A DNA stretch of 15,809 bases from Pedobacter sp. (GCA_028287885.1 JAQBOT010000142.1:1-15809); one strand, 5' to 3'. Positions 7,592 to 14,114 are shown, numbered from the stretch's first letter. Notes: a model not told the origin generated them from the sequence alone. Translations and numbers: made by a program.

Positions 7592-7982
7592 CGGGAATAA
7601 AGGTCTTATAGGCCAGAATAGTATAGTACAAGCGAAAGAATTCGGCCATAACACAAAGGCGGAACAGCCAGCTAAAGAATTGATCACCCAGGTTAAAGAA
7701 TTCTGGTAACAACGTAATGAATCCAATGGAAAATACCAGTAGGAACAAGCGGAAAGGAAACTGGATATAATAGGTGATCAGCCCGTACTTCTTAAACGTA
7801 TAAAGGCCAGCTGTGGTTAGGAAGAGGGACAAGAAAATAAGGATGGTAAGGGTAATTTTGACAAGCGAGAAGGTATCTGTTCTAACATCAGAAACGTGTG
7901 TCAGGATTGTCCAGATCTGCATAGCAAGAAATACTATACTGATCAGATCCAGTAGCGCAAAGAGTTTAAATGTTAGACGCAT
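7581..7982 (-). CDS. Four-helix integral membrane protein, function unknown
   Basis: 133 residues and very hydrophobic. Probable transmembrane segments are at about 5-28, 40-62, 72-92 and 102-124, joined by short loops; the C-terminus is K-T-F-I-P-A-K-Q. No catalytic motif or Cys pair is visible and I do not recognise the family. It is the last gene of the minus-strand run, 15 bases after the M23 peptidase gene. Its final codons overlap the 3' end of the converging lipid kinase gene by 11 bases; both frames are well supported, so the overlap looks real. Confidence 0.75.
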   Translation of the reverse strand: MRLTFKLFALLDLISIVFLAMQIWTILTHVSDVRTDTFSLVKITLTILIFLSLFLTTAGLYTFKKYGLITYYIQFPFRLFLLVFSIGFITLLPEFFNLGDQFFSWLFRLCVMAEFFRLYYTILAYKTFIPAKQ

Positions 7983-7997
7983 AAAGCATTGTGAATT

Positions 7998-8690
7998 TTA
8001 GAATGTATGTTTAAGTATGATCTTTGGATCCGGACAATTGCTTAAATAGGCCGCCCGTTCCGAATATTTACATACGCCAGGATAATCTCCAACCTTTCCC
8101 TGCATATTAAAGATAAGCTGGAAGTGCAGGTGCGGTGGCCAGTATCCATTTTCTTCTTTGTTCCCGAAATTGGCAAAATGCCTGCCTGAAGGAATGAGCA
8201 TTCCTCTTGATAAGCCCTCAAGCGCTGCCAGATCCAGGTGACCGAACAAGCCATAAAATACGAGGTCTTTAATCGTGTACTTCAGGATGATCGTGCTGCC
8301 ATAATCACCAAAATGATCGTTAAACTGAAACCCATGTACTTCTGCGTCGAAAAAATTATATACAGGTGTGCCGGCGATGCCCCAAATGTCGAGCCCAAGA
8401 TGGAGGCGCCTTGGCTCTTCATCCCCATCAAAATAGGTGCTTCTGGAATATATGGTACGGTGCTCGTTGTAGCCACCTATGCCGTATTTACAGTTCTTTT
8501 CTGCCAGTTTATCACTGATCCAACGACTGAAAACATCCGTATCGCTCAGTACTTGCGGCGTTAATTCTGTATTGTTGCTGGTGAGATCAAATGCAAATAG
8601 CTTGTCGTTTTCTTTGTCATAGTCAACAACAGGGGAAATTTTGATTGCAGGATCAGCTAAGTATTGCTCAAATTTCTGAACTGGCGTCAT
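7998..8690 (-). CDS. M23-family (LytM-like) peptidase without a visible signal peptide
   Basis: 230 residues from the ATG at 8690, preceded by a GGAGA Shine-Dalgarno-like sequence five bases upstream. The frame stays open to 8780, but that longer start lies deep inside rbfA. The Zn ligands of an M23 metallo-endopeptidase are all present: H97 and D101 in H-L-G-L-D-I-W-G, and H189 in W-P-P-H-L-H-F; H151 in F-G-H-L-D and H187 are the usual catalytic partners. Such enzymes normally cut peptidoglycan cross-bridges outside the cytoplasm, yet the N-terminus (M-T-P-V-Q-K-F-E-Q-Y) has no hydrophobic segment. It may be exported another way or act on a cytoplasmic substrate. It overlaps the end of rbfA by 23 bases, suggesting translational coupling. 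Confidence 0.88.
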   Translation of the reverse strand: MTPVQKFEQYLADPAIKISPVVDYDKENDKLFAFDLTSNNTELTPQVLSDTDVFSRWISDKLAEKNCKYGIGGYNEHRTIYSRSTYFDGDEEPRRLHLGLDIWGIAGTPVYNFFDAEVHGFQFNDHFGDYGSTIILKYTIKDLVFYGLFGHLDLAALEGLSRGMLIPSGRHFANFGNKEENGYWPPHLHFQLIFNMQGKVGDYPGVCKYSERAAYLSNCPDPKIILKHTF

Positions 8691-9063
8691 CGTTCTCCGT
8701 TTCGGTGTCCTTACGCTCTCTTGCAATTTTGTCAAAGATCTTATCCATGTGTTCCGTATACTCGTTGGTATCGTCAACAAAGAATGTAAGTGTAGGCACT
8801 ACCCTAGCCTGATGGCGAATTCGTGATCCAAGCTTATAACGGATTTCTCCGGCATGAGAATTAACTGTGTTTACAGATAAAGTAGTATTGTTGGTGTTCA
8901 AGAAACTTAAATATACTTTGGCAACAGCCAGGTCTGGCGATACCCTTACTTTCGTAATGGTGACCAGTGTATTTGGTAAATAGGCTGCGCCTTCTTTCTG
9001 GAAAACAGCTGCAAGTTCTTCTTGTAAAAGACCTGCAAATTTCTGTTGACGTTTACTTTCCAT
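8668..9063 (-). CDS. rbfA: 30S ribosome-binding factor A
   Basis: 131 residues, typical length. RbfA binds the immature 30S subunit and helps 16S rRNA 5'-end maturation, especially in the cold. It is recognised by the KH-like fold pattern: an N-terminal helix (R-Q-Q-K-F-A-G-L-L-Q-E-E-L), the V-T-I-T-K-V-R-V-S-P-D-L strand, A-K-V-Y-L-S-F-L, and the C-terminal R-H-Q-A-R-V-V-P-T-L-T-F-F-V-D-D followed by the closing helix. The acidic tail (about 117-131) overlaps the start of the M23 peptidase gene. It lies 20 bases downstream of hflX. No promoter is visible in that gap, so it is probably transcribed with hflX. Confidence 0.94.
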   Translation of the reverse strand: MESKRQQKFAGLLQEELAAVFQKEGAAYLPNTLVTITKVRVSPDLAVAKVYLSFLNTNNTTLSVNTVNSHAGEIRYKLGSRIRHQARVVPTLTFFVDDTNEYTEHMDKIFDKIARERKDTETENDDASSEI

Positions 9064-9083
9064 GATTATGGTTTATATGCTAA

Positions 9084-10277
9084 TTAAAATAACAGCTGGT
9101 CGTATGGATACCGCTCGGCATGCATTGCCAGTACTTTATCGTACAATAGCTGTTTGAATTCTTCTAAATTCTCTTTGTGTATGGCGGAAATGAATATGGC
9201 TGGCGCATTGTGCTGCCCCATCCAGGTATTTTTGAACTCTTCGAGGGTAAGGGTTACCTTTTCATCTTCATGCATCTGAGGAGCCTCCGGACTAACGTAG
9301 GCGTCGATCTTATTGAATACAACAATTGTCGGTTTTTCCCTTGCGCCTAAATCCTTCAAGGTTTCGTTAACGACATTGATTTGATCTTCAAAATTGGGAT
9401 GTGAAACATCAACAACATGGATCAAGATATCGGCTTCGCGAACTTCATCTAGCGTAGATTTGAAACACTCAACCAGGTGATGCGGCAGTTTACGGATAAA
9501 ACCAACGGTATCTGAAAGTAAAAAAGGAAGATTCTCTATAACCACCTTGCGCACTGTGGTATCCAGCGTAGCGAAAAGCTTATTTTCTGCAAATACCTCT
9601 GACTTAGACAGCATGTTCATGATTGTCGATTTACCAACGTTGGTATAACCAACAAGAGCAACTCTGATAAGTTCAACCCGGTTCTTACGCTGGGTTTCAT
9701 TTTGCCTGTCGATCAGTTTAAGTCGGCTTTTAAGCAACGAGATCTTGTCTAGGATCATCCTTCTATCACTCTCAATCTGGCTCTCCCCCGGACCACGCAT
9801 ACCAATACCACCCTTTTGTCTTTCCAAGTGGGTCCATAGTCGTGTTAATCGAGGTAAAAGGTATTGTAACTGTGCAAGCTCAACCTGCGTTTTTGCCTGT
9901 GCAGTCTGTGCACGGCCGGCAAATATATCCAGGATCAGGTTACTTCTATCGAGTACTTTTATTTGAAGCTCCCGTTCAATATTTCGGAGCTGTGAGGGCG
10001 AAAGTTCATCATCAAAAACGACAAGGTCGATCTCTTCAGATATTACATACCCTTTAATTTCTTCCAGTTTACCCGTACCTACGAAAGTTGCACGGTCGGG
10101 CTTAAGCATTTTCTGTGTGAACACTTCTTCCACCTTTCCACCTGCGGTATCGACAAGGAATGCGAGCTCTTCCAGATATTCTTTGGTTTCCTCCGGTTTT
10201 TCACCTGGACGGATTACGCCGACAAGAACAGCCCGTTCTTGTTTAACGGCGGTATCATAAGTTTTTTGTTTTCCCAT
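9084..10277 (-). CDS. hflX: HflX ribosome-associated GTPase
   Basis: 397 residues from ATG 10277; an in-frame TTG at 10295 would fall inside the promoter-like sequence and is rejected. The N-terminal HflX domain (about 15-200) includes V-G-T-G-K at 66-70 and K-G-G-I-G-M-R-G-P-G-E-S at 155-166. The G domain follows, with G1 GYTNVGKS at 210-217, G3 DTVGF at 256-260 and G4 NKID at 322-325. HflX binds the 50S subunit, splits stalled 70S ribosomes after heat or antibiotic stress, and hydrolyses GTP. The gene follows trpC by 21 bases on the same strand and precedes rbfA. It has a likely promoter of its own that would give an almost leaderless mRNA. Confidence 0.96.
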   Translation of the reverse strand: MGKQKTYDTAVKQERAVLVGVIRPGEKPEETKEYLEELAFLVDTAGGKVEEVFTQKMLKPDRATFVGTGKLEEIKGYVISEEIDLVVFDDELSPSQLRNIERELQIKVLDRSNLILDIFAGRAQTAQAKTQVELAQLQYLLPRLTRLWTHLERQKGGIGMRGPGESQIESDRRMILDKISLLKSRLKLIDRQNETQRKNRVELIRVALVGYTNVGKSTIMNMLSKSEVFAENKLFATLDTTVRKVVIENLPFLLSDTVGFIRKLPHHLVECFKSTLDEVREADILIHVVDVSHPNFEDQINVVNETLKDLGAREKPTIVVFNKIDAYVSPEAPQMHEDEKVTLTLEEFKNTWMGQHNAPAIFISAIHKENLEEFKQLLYDKVLAMHAERYPYDQLLF

Positions 10278-10284
10278 TAAAGTA

Positions 10285-10313
10285 CAAAGATACAAAAGTT
10301 ATACCGAGATCAA
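10285..10313 (-). promoter_or_regulatory. Candidate internal promoter for hflX
   Basis: On the minus strand TATCTTTG (10292-10285) fits the -7 consensus TAnnTTTG exactly, with TTG at 10313-10311, 18 bases earlier, inside the end of trpC. With the usual distance of 5-6 bases to the start site, transcription would begin about three bases before the hflX ATG. Confidence 0.5.
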
Positions 10314-11090
10314 TTCACTTACAAATTGCTCCATAGCCTGCCCTGGGGCGCTTGTCTTCATGAAATTCTCACCAATCAGGAAGCCGTTAAAGCCAGCTTT
10401 CCTTAACTCCACAATTGTTAGCGGATTGCTTATTGCACTTTCAGAAATCTTGAGGAAGTCTGATGGTATTTCATGTACCAGGTCAAAAGACGTTTGAATA
10501 TTTACCGTAAAATCCGCAAGATTTCTGTTATTTACACCGATTGCGTCAACGTTCACATTCAGGCTTCTCTGTAACTCTTCCAGGTTATGTACTTCTAATA
10601 GTACATTTAAGCCCAGGCTCTTGGCAAGCTTTGCTAGCGTATCAATCTCCTTTGGACTAAGGATAGCCGCGATCAAGAGTATGATGTCCGCTCCTATAGC
10701 TTTAGCCTCAAGAATCTGGTATTCATCGATCATGAAATCCTTCCGCAGGATTGGGATGATGTTCATCGCTCTTCCCGCTTCCAGATCCCGGGCATGTCCA
10801 CCGAAAAAGTCTGTATCTGTCAGGATTGACAATGCCGATGCTCCCGCTTTTGCATAACCAGTGGTCACCTCTTCTACCGTAGAAGCCCCATTAATTAGAC
10901 CCTTAGAGGGTGAGCGGCGTTTGAACTCGGCAATAATTCCAGTGCGCTTGGGATCCAAAAGAAAGTCTTTGAACGAATAAGTCTGACGGCCAAAGAAAGT
11001 CTTAGCCTCCAGATCAGCTACGGAAACCTGTGTTTTAGAGAAAGCTACTTCCTCCTTTTTTCTAAGAACTATTTTATCTAAAATATTCAT
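10299..11090 (-). CDS. trpC: Indole-3-glycerol-phosphate synthase
   Basis: 263 residues, normal for the monofunctional enzyme. It closes the ring of carboxyphenylamino-deoxyribulose phosphate, releasing CO2, to give indole-3-glycerol phosphate in tryptophan synthesis. The (beta/alpha)8 barrel shows the expected active-site signatures: E-F-K-R-R-S-P-S-K-G at 55-64, L-R-K-D-F at 115-119 with the general-acid Lys117, L-L-E-V-H-N with Glu166, G-V-N-N-R-N-L at 185-191, and S-E-S at 216-218. It starts one base after the trpG stop codon. There is no trpF domain fused to it, and trpD, which supplies the step between TrpEG and the isomerase, is not between trpG and trpC. Confidence 0.97.
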   Translation of the reverse strand: MNILDKIVLRKKEEVAFSKTQVSVADLEAKTFFGRQTYSFKDFLLDPKRTGIIAEFKRRSPSKGLINGASTVEEVTTGYAKAGASALSILTDTDFFGGHARDLEAGRAMNIIPILRKDFMIDEYQILEAKAIGADIILLIAAILSPKEIDTLAKLAKSLGLNVLLEVHNLEELQRSLNVNVDAIGVNNRNLADFTVNIQTSFDLVHEIPSDFLKISESAISNPLTIVELRKAGFNGFLIGENFMKTSAPGQAMEQFVSELISV

Positions 11091-11091
11091 G

Positions 11092-11664
11092 TTAAGCCTC
11101 TAACCAGTTTTTCATCATTTGTCTGCCGTGTTCCGTTAACACGCTTTCCGGGTGGAACTGAACACCACGCACGTCCAACTCAGTATGCCTTAAAGCCATG
11201 ATTTGCTTGCTTTCATCTGATGCAGTAACCTCTAAACATGCTGGAAGGTTTTCGGTGCTCACTACCCAGGAATGATACCTGCCAACCTTGAAATGCTCAG
11301 GCAGTTCTTTGAAGATGAGCTCCTGCCGATCGAGTACGGAGATAGGCGTGGCAATGCCATGCATCGGGCGCCCAAGGTTCAATAAAGAACCACCGAAAGC
11401 CTCCGCGATAGCCTGTTGGCCAAGGCATACACCGAAGATGCTCTTGGTTGGCGCATAGGTCCGGATCAGCTCAAGCAAAAGGCCTGCTTCTTCTGGAATA
11501 CCCGGACCTGGAGATAGGAGTATTTTATCAAATCTGTCTACATCCGCCATTTCAAACTTATCATTTCTCCAAACCTCCGCTTCCTCCCCAACTTCATTGA
11601 TCAAATGAACCAGGTTATAGGTAAAGGAATCATAGTTATCTATAATTAATACTTTCTTTTTCAT
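11092..11664 (-). CDS. trpG: Anthranilate synthase component II (glutamine amidotransferase)
   Basis: 190 residues, a stand-alone class I glutamine amidotransferase not fused to TrpD. It hydrolyses glutamine and channels ammonia to TrpE. The triad is Cys80 in F-G-V-C-L-G-Q-Q, and His171 and Glu173 in V-Q-F-H-P-E-S. The oxyanion region S-P-G-P-G-I-P lies at 51-57 and the N-terminus I-I-D-N-Y-D-S-F-T is typical. The same family includes PabA, which makes p-aminobenzoate and can share this subunit; the position between trpE (11-base gap) and trpC (1-base gap) supports TrpG, though dual use is possible because no separate pabA is seen here. Confidence 0.95.
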   Translation of the reverse strand: MKKKVLIIDNYDSFTYNLVHLINEVGEEAEVWRNDKFEMADVDRFDKILLSPGPGIPEEAGLLLELIRTYAPTKSIFGVCLGQQAIAEAFGGSLLNLGRPMHGIATPISVLDRQELIFKELPEHFKVGRYHSWVVSTENLPACLEVTASDESKQIMALRHTELDVRGVQFHPESVLTEHGRQMMKNWLEA

Positions 11665-11675
11665 TTGTTTAGATG

Positions 11676-13079
11676 TTAAATGTCCTTAGCCATCTCCATT
11701 GCTTTACGCAATGCAGCTATTTTGTTGTTCACTTCATTGAGTTCGCTTTGTGGAACCGAATCTGCCACAATTCCAGCGCCCGCACGGTAATATAAATTAT
11801 TGTTCTTCGCCATAAAGGTCCGGATCATAATGGCATGATTAAATTCTTCATTAAAGCCCATATAACCAATTGCGCCAGCATAGAAATTCCTTCCAAGCCC
11901 TTCATACTGATCAATGAGCTGCATGGCCTTATACTTTGGCGCACCGCTTAGGGTACCAGCCGGATAAGTGTCCGCAACAACCTTAATTGCTGATTGGCCC
12001 TCCTGAATGGTGCCGCTTACTTTAGACACCAAATGTATCAGGTGTGAATAATATTGCACCTCTTTAAATGATTTAACTTCGACCTGTTTACAGTGTCTGC
12101 TTAAATCGTTACGCGCCAAGTCTACAAGCATCACGTGTTCTGCACTTTCTTTAGGATCTTCTTCAAGCTGTTTAGCTAGAATTGCATCGTCCTCATCGTT
12201 TCCAGTCCGCTTAAATGTTCCGGCAATCGGATAGATGTTAGCTATATTGTTTTTAATAGTTATTTGTGCTTCAGGCGATGAGCCAAATAACTTGAAGTTG
12301 CCATAATCAAAATAGAACAGATATGGCGATGGGTTTATGGAGCGCAGACACCTGTACACATTGAATTCGTCGCCACTGAAGCCCTGCGTAAAAGATCTTG
12401 ACGGCACAATCTGGAACACATCACCCCGCAAGATGTGCTTTTTAAGCTTTTCAACCATTTCGATGAACTGCGGATCCGTGAAGTTCGAAGTTTCAGGGCC
12501 TTTGGTATTGAATTTATACTCCGGAAAGTTCTTATTCTGAATGATATACTCCAGTTTTTCGAGGTCCAGATCTTCCTCTCCATCGAAGGAATTCTTAAAC
12601 AGCGTAACTTCGTTTCTGAAGTGATCAACAGCAATAATGTATCTGTACAAGTGATATTGCATGACCGGGATCTCTAGACCTTCCGGAGTTTTTGCCGTAA
12701 AACTGATGTCTTCAAAATAAGGAACAGCATTCCAGGTAAAGTAGCCAAACAATCCATTTGATACATACCTTTTGTCTGGTAGGGGTTCGGTGTCGAAAGC
12801 AGCTTTAAACGCTTGTATTTCCTCAGTAAGTACAAAAGAGTCTTTAGTTTCAGCCTGTCCATCTGGGAAATAGGTGGATAATACCCCATGGTTTAATATA
12901 ATTCCCGCAACAGGATCAGCGCAAACATAACTTACCGAATTCTCCCTGCTGTGGTAATCGGAGCTTTCCAGAAGTATGGTATTCGGAAACACGTCACGCA
13001 ACCGCAGGTAGATACTAACCGGCGTGGCCGTATCTGCAAGCTTCTTTTTAAAGGTAGTTTTCAGGTTGTATTTTTTCAT
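11676..13079 (-). CDS. trpE: Anthranilate synthase component I
   Basis: 467 residues. It converts chorismate and ammonia (from TrpG) to anthranilate, the first step of tryptophan synthesis. The C-terminal chorismate-binding domain (about 200-460) contains P-I-A-G-T-F-K-R, D-L-A-R-N-D-L, Y-P-A-G-T-L-S-G-A-P-K and Y-R-A-G-A-G-I-V-A-D-S. The N-terminal LLESS motif at 36-40 is the tryptophan feedback-inhibition pocket of known TrpE proteins, favouring TrpE over PabB. It is the first gene of a seven-gene minus-strand run and sits 60 bases after a transcription terminator that forms part of a probable attenuator. No Shine-Dalgarno sequence is visible at the start. Confidence 0.97.
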   Translation of the reverse strand: MKKYNLKTTFKKKLADTATPVSIYLRLRDVFPNTILLESSDYHSRENSVSYVCADPVAGIILNHGVLSTYFPDGQAETKDSFVLTEEIQAFKAAFDTEPLPDKRYVSNGLFGYFTWNAVPYFEDISFTAKTPEGLEIPVMQYHLYRYIIAVDHFRNEVTLFKNSFDGEEDLDLEKLEYIIQNKNFPEYKFNTKGPETSNFTDPQFIEMVEKLKKHILRGDVFQIVPSRSFTQGFSGDEFNVYRCLRSINPSPYLFYFDYGNFKLFGSSPEAQITIKNNIANIYPIAGTFKRTGNDEDDAILAKQLEEDPKESAEHVMLVDLARNDLSRHCKQVEVKSFKEVQYYSHLIHLVSKVSGTIQEGQSAIKVVADTYPAGTLSGAPKYKAMQLIDQYEGLGRNFYAGAIGYMGFNEEFNHAIMIRTFMAKNNNLYYRAGAGIVADSVPQSELNEVNNKIAALRKAMEMAKDI

Positions 13080-13138
13080 TTGAACGTTATTAGCATTATA
13101 GTGGTTAACCGGCTTTTAGAGTAAGTCAATATTTTAAA

Positions 13139-13169
13139 GCAAAAAACCCGGCGTGCTGTACGTCGGGTT
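13139..13169 (-). terminator. Attenuator terminator upstream of trpE
   Basis: On the minus strand AACCCGACG (13169-13161) pairs with CGCCGGGTT (13153-13145): nine positions, one A-C mismatch, 7-base loop. T-run to 13141. Placed between the leader peptide and trpE, it can only act on trp transcription, as expected for an attenuator. The plus-strand hairpin has a G-U pair in place of the mismatch but no T-run follows it. Confidence 0.8.
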
Positions 13170-13224
13170 ATCTGTAAATTTAAGGTTTAGGTTGGTAAAC
13201 TATAAGGTACACAGTACTGCGACG
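13161..13224 (-). promoter_or_regulatory. Possible antiterminator of the trp leader
   Basis: CGTCG inside the leader-peptide codons (13224-13220) can pair with CGACG in the 5' arm of the terminator (13165-13161). CTGT (13214-13211) can pair with ACAG (13175-13172). This structure excludes the terminator. A ribosome stalled at the two Trp codons would leave 13224 onward free and allow it; a ribosome reaching the stop codon at 13200 would cover it. The pairing is inferred by eye and the stems are short. Confidence 0.45.
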
Positions 13225-13277
13225 AAACTCTTTTTAGAATTACTGCGCCATTGCCATGTATGTATGTTCTTGATCAC
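13200..13277 (-). CDS. Putative trp leader peptide (25 residues, contains Trp-Gln-Trp)
   Basis: GTG at 13277 opens a 25-codon frame that ends with TAG at 13202-13200. Residues 8-10 are W-Q-W (codons 13256-13248) in the context H-T-W-Q-W-R-S-N-S. Two Trp codons with one residue between them, upstream of a terminator and of trpE, is the classical arrangement for ribosome-mediated attenuation. There is no ATG in this frame; GTG is the only standard start before the Trp codons. It lies five bases after a TATTTTTG promoter element, so the transcript would be close to leaderless. A competing ATG frame at 13257 encodes only five residues and no Trp. Confidence 0.6.
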   Translation of the reverse strand: MIKNIHTWQWRSNSKKSFVAVLCTL

Positions 13278-13282
13278 GTATC

Positions 13283-13313
13283 CAAAAATATAAATAATTG
13301 AATGAAAGCGAAA
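13283..13313 (-). promoter_or_regulatory. Candidate promoter of the trp leader and operon
   Basis: On the minus strand TATTTTTG (13290-13283) matches TAnnTTTG exactly. TTTC at 13313-13310 lies 19 bases upstream, one base from the TTTG consensus. The predicted start site falls at or very near the GTG of the leader peptide. The remaining part of the gap 13080-13328 is accounted for by the leader, the terminator and a 60-base spacer to trpE. Confidence 0.55.
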
Positions 13314-13328
13314 CTATTTTATGAACAA

Positions 13329-13778
13329 TTATGAGATTCCAAAAAGCGGGCGGCTAGGGTCTACTTTAACCATCATTAGAATGGCTACAGTGATCAACAG
13401 CAGCGCAAAACCGAAGAACACAAAAATAGTACGATGTTTAGCCACAGCTAATGAAAGTTTTTTAGACCTTGAGTTTCCAATTGTAATTAAAACAACAGCA
13501 ATAAGCATAATGGCTACATGTTCCATCTTCCAATAGCGATTAACAGCAAGAGAGGAATCGACCTTGTACCAATCGTTCATAAAATAAAGGACCAAACCCA
13601 AAAGTAACTGGATATGTGTACTGATAAGTGCAAAAACGTTTAGCTTTCTATTGCCTTCCGTGTACTCCTTTTTACCAATGTAACCCGAAAGTGCAGTGAT
13701 AAAAGCAACAAACAAAAGGAGGATAACAACATAACGCCATGCAGAATGTGCGTCTTTCAAGATTTCATAGATACTCAT
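13329..13778 (-). CDS. Four-helix membrane protein, possible b-type cytochrome-like
   Basis: 149 residues. Likely transmembrane helices are at about 16-34, 47-67, 86-101 and 117-137. Each helix carries one histidine in or just before it: H11 (D-A-H-S-A-W-R-Y), H55 (S-T-H-I-Q-L), H87 (M-E-H-V-A-I) and H115 (A-K-H-R-T-I). The pattern resembles small Bacteroidota membrane proteins annotated as cytochrome b-like, in which the histidines could bind haem; that function is not proven. It lies between the tRNA-like unit and the trp leader on the same strand. The terminator at 13866-13897 separates it from the RNA gene upstream. A TATTTTTG sequence at 13802-13795 (minus strand) could be its -7 element. 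Confidence 0.75.
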   Translation of the reverse strand: MSIYEILKDAHSAWRYVVILLLFVAFITALSGYIGKKEYTEGNRKLNVFALISTHIQLLLGLVLYFMNDWYKVDSSLAVNRYWKMEHVAIMLIAVVLITIGNSRSKKLSLAVAKHRTIFVFFGFALLLITVAILMMVKVDPSRPLFGIS

Positions 13779-13865
13779 ATGGGTGATTTTAATTCAAAAA
13801 TAAAAAATTATTGTATATAAATAACAAAACACATCTAAGTATTTAATCTATCGAAGGTCGTTAAA

Positions 13866-13900
13866 ATGAAAAAGCGACCCTATCCGGGGTCGCTTTTCTC
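13866..13900 (-). terminator. Strong terminator of the tRNA-like unit (bidirectional form)
   Basis: AAAAGCGACCC (13870-13880) and GGGTCGCTTTT (13887-13897) pair perfectly over 11 bp around a 6-base loop. A-rich sequence on the left gives the T-tail on the minus strand and T on the right gives a shorter tail on the plus strand. It lies 31 bases beyond the 3' end of the tRNA-like gene. Confidence 0.9.
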
Positions 13901-13927
13901 AACTAACTCAATATATTCATAAAACTG

Positions 13928-14034
13928 CTGTTGGGGAAGGAGTCGAACCTTCAAGGAGTAGTTAGCCCTTTCGGGTTTTCCAATTCTCCGCCACCGAGAC
14001 AAGGAGGTGTGTTTGCCAATTCCACCACCCAACA
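13928..14034 (-). tRNA. Class-II-like tRNA gene with a 38-nt structured variable arm; isotype uncertain
   Basis: Minus-strand cloverleaf of 107 nt. Acceptor TGTTGGG (14034-14028) pairs perfectly with CCCAACA (13935-13929). T8 and G9 are followed by a D-arm of Leu type (G-T-G, loop with AATTGG, C-A-C). The anticodon stem CCTCC/GGTGG has one U-U mismatch; the loop TTGTCTC gives nominal anticodon GTC (14000-13998), formally Asp, with an unusual pyrimidine at 37. The T-arm GAAGG-TTCGACT-CCTTC is canonical, and the base at 73 is G. CCA is not encoded (CAG follows). The variable region (13990-13953) is 38 nt, far above the 11-23 usual in Ser/Leu/Tyr tRNAs. It folds as GGAG/CTCC, TTGG/CTAA and a CCC-GAAA-GGG tip. 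It has its own promoter and terminator. A tRNA-derived regulatory RNA or degenerate tRNA is possible; I would not assign an amino acid. Confidence 0.75.
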
Positions 14035-14082
14035 GGATCTGAACAAGTATTTAAAGAACTATTTTTGCTTACTTGCTTGATA

Positions 14083-14114
14083 CAAATGTAACAGGATATC
14101 TAATACGTTGCAAA
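14083..14114 (-). promoter_or_regulatory. Promoter of the tRNA-like gene
   Basis: On the minus strand TTTG (14114-14111), 20 bases, TACATTTG (14090-14083): a full match to the Bacteroidota consensus. Transcription would start near 14077, about 43 bases before the mature 5' end. The -33 box directly adjoins the inverted repeat of the Lrp gene, so a protein bound there could affect both genes. Confidence 0.7.

Noticed and set aside
8691..8780. N-terminal extension of the M23 peptidase to 8780
   Set aside because: The stretch lies inside rbfA, is basic and unlike the family, and ATG 8690 has a good ribosome-binding site.
9745..10057. Plus-strand frames antisense to hflX
   Set aside because: Shadows of the hflX coding sequence; no start context and no recognisable domain.
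13240..13257. ATG-started mini-frame M-A-M-A-Q as the trp leader peptide
   Set aside because: It has no Trp codon and ends before the hairpins; the GTG frame, with Trp-Gln-Trp, fits the attenuator geometry.
13928..14034. Plain tRNA-Asp(GTC) or tRNA-Leu call
   Set aside because: The GTC triplet would say Asp but the D-arm and long variable arm are class II; Leu tRNAs have A73 and a different anticodon. Isotype left open.
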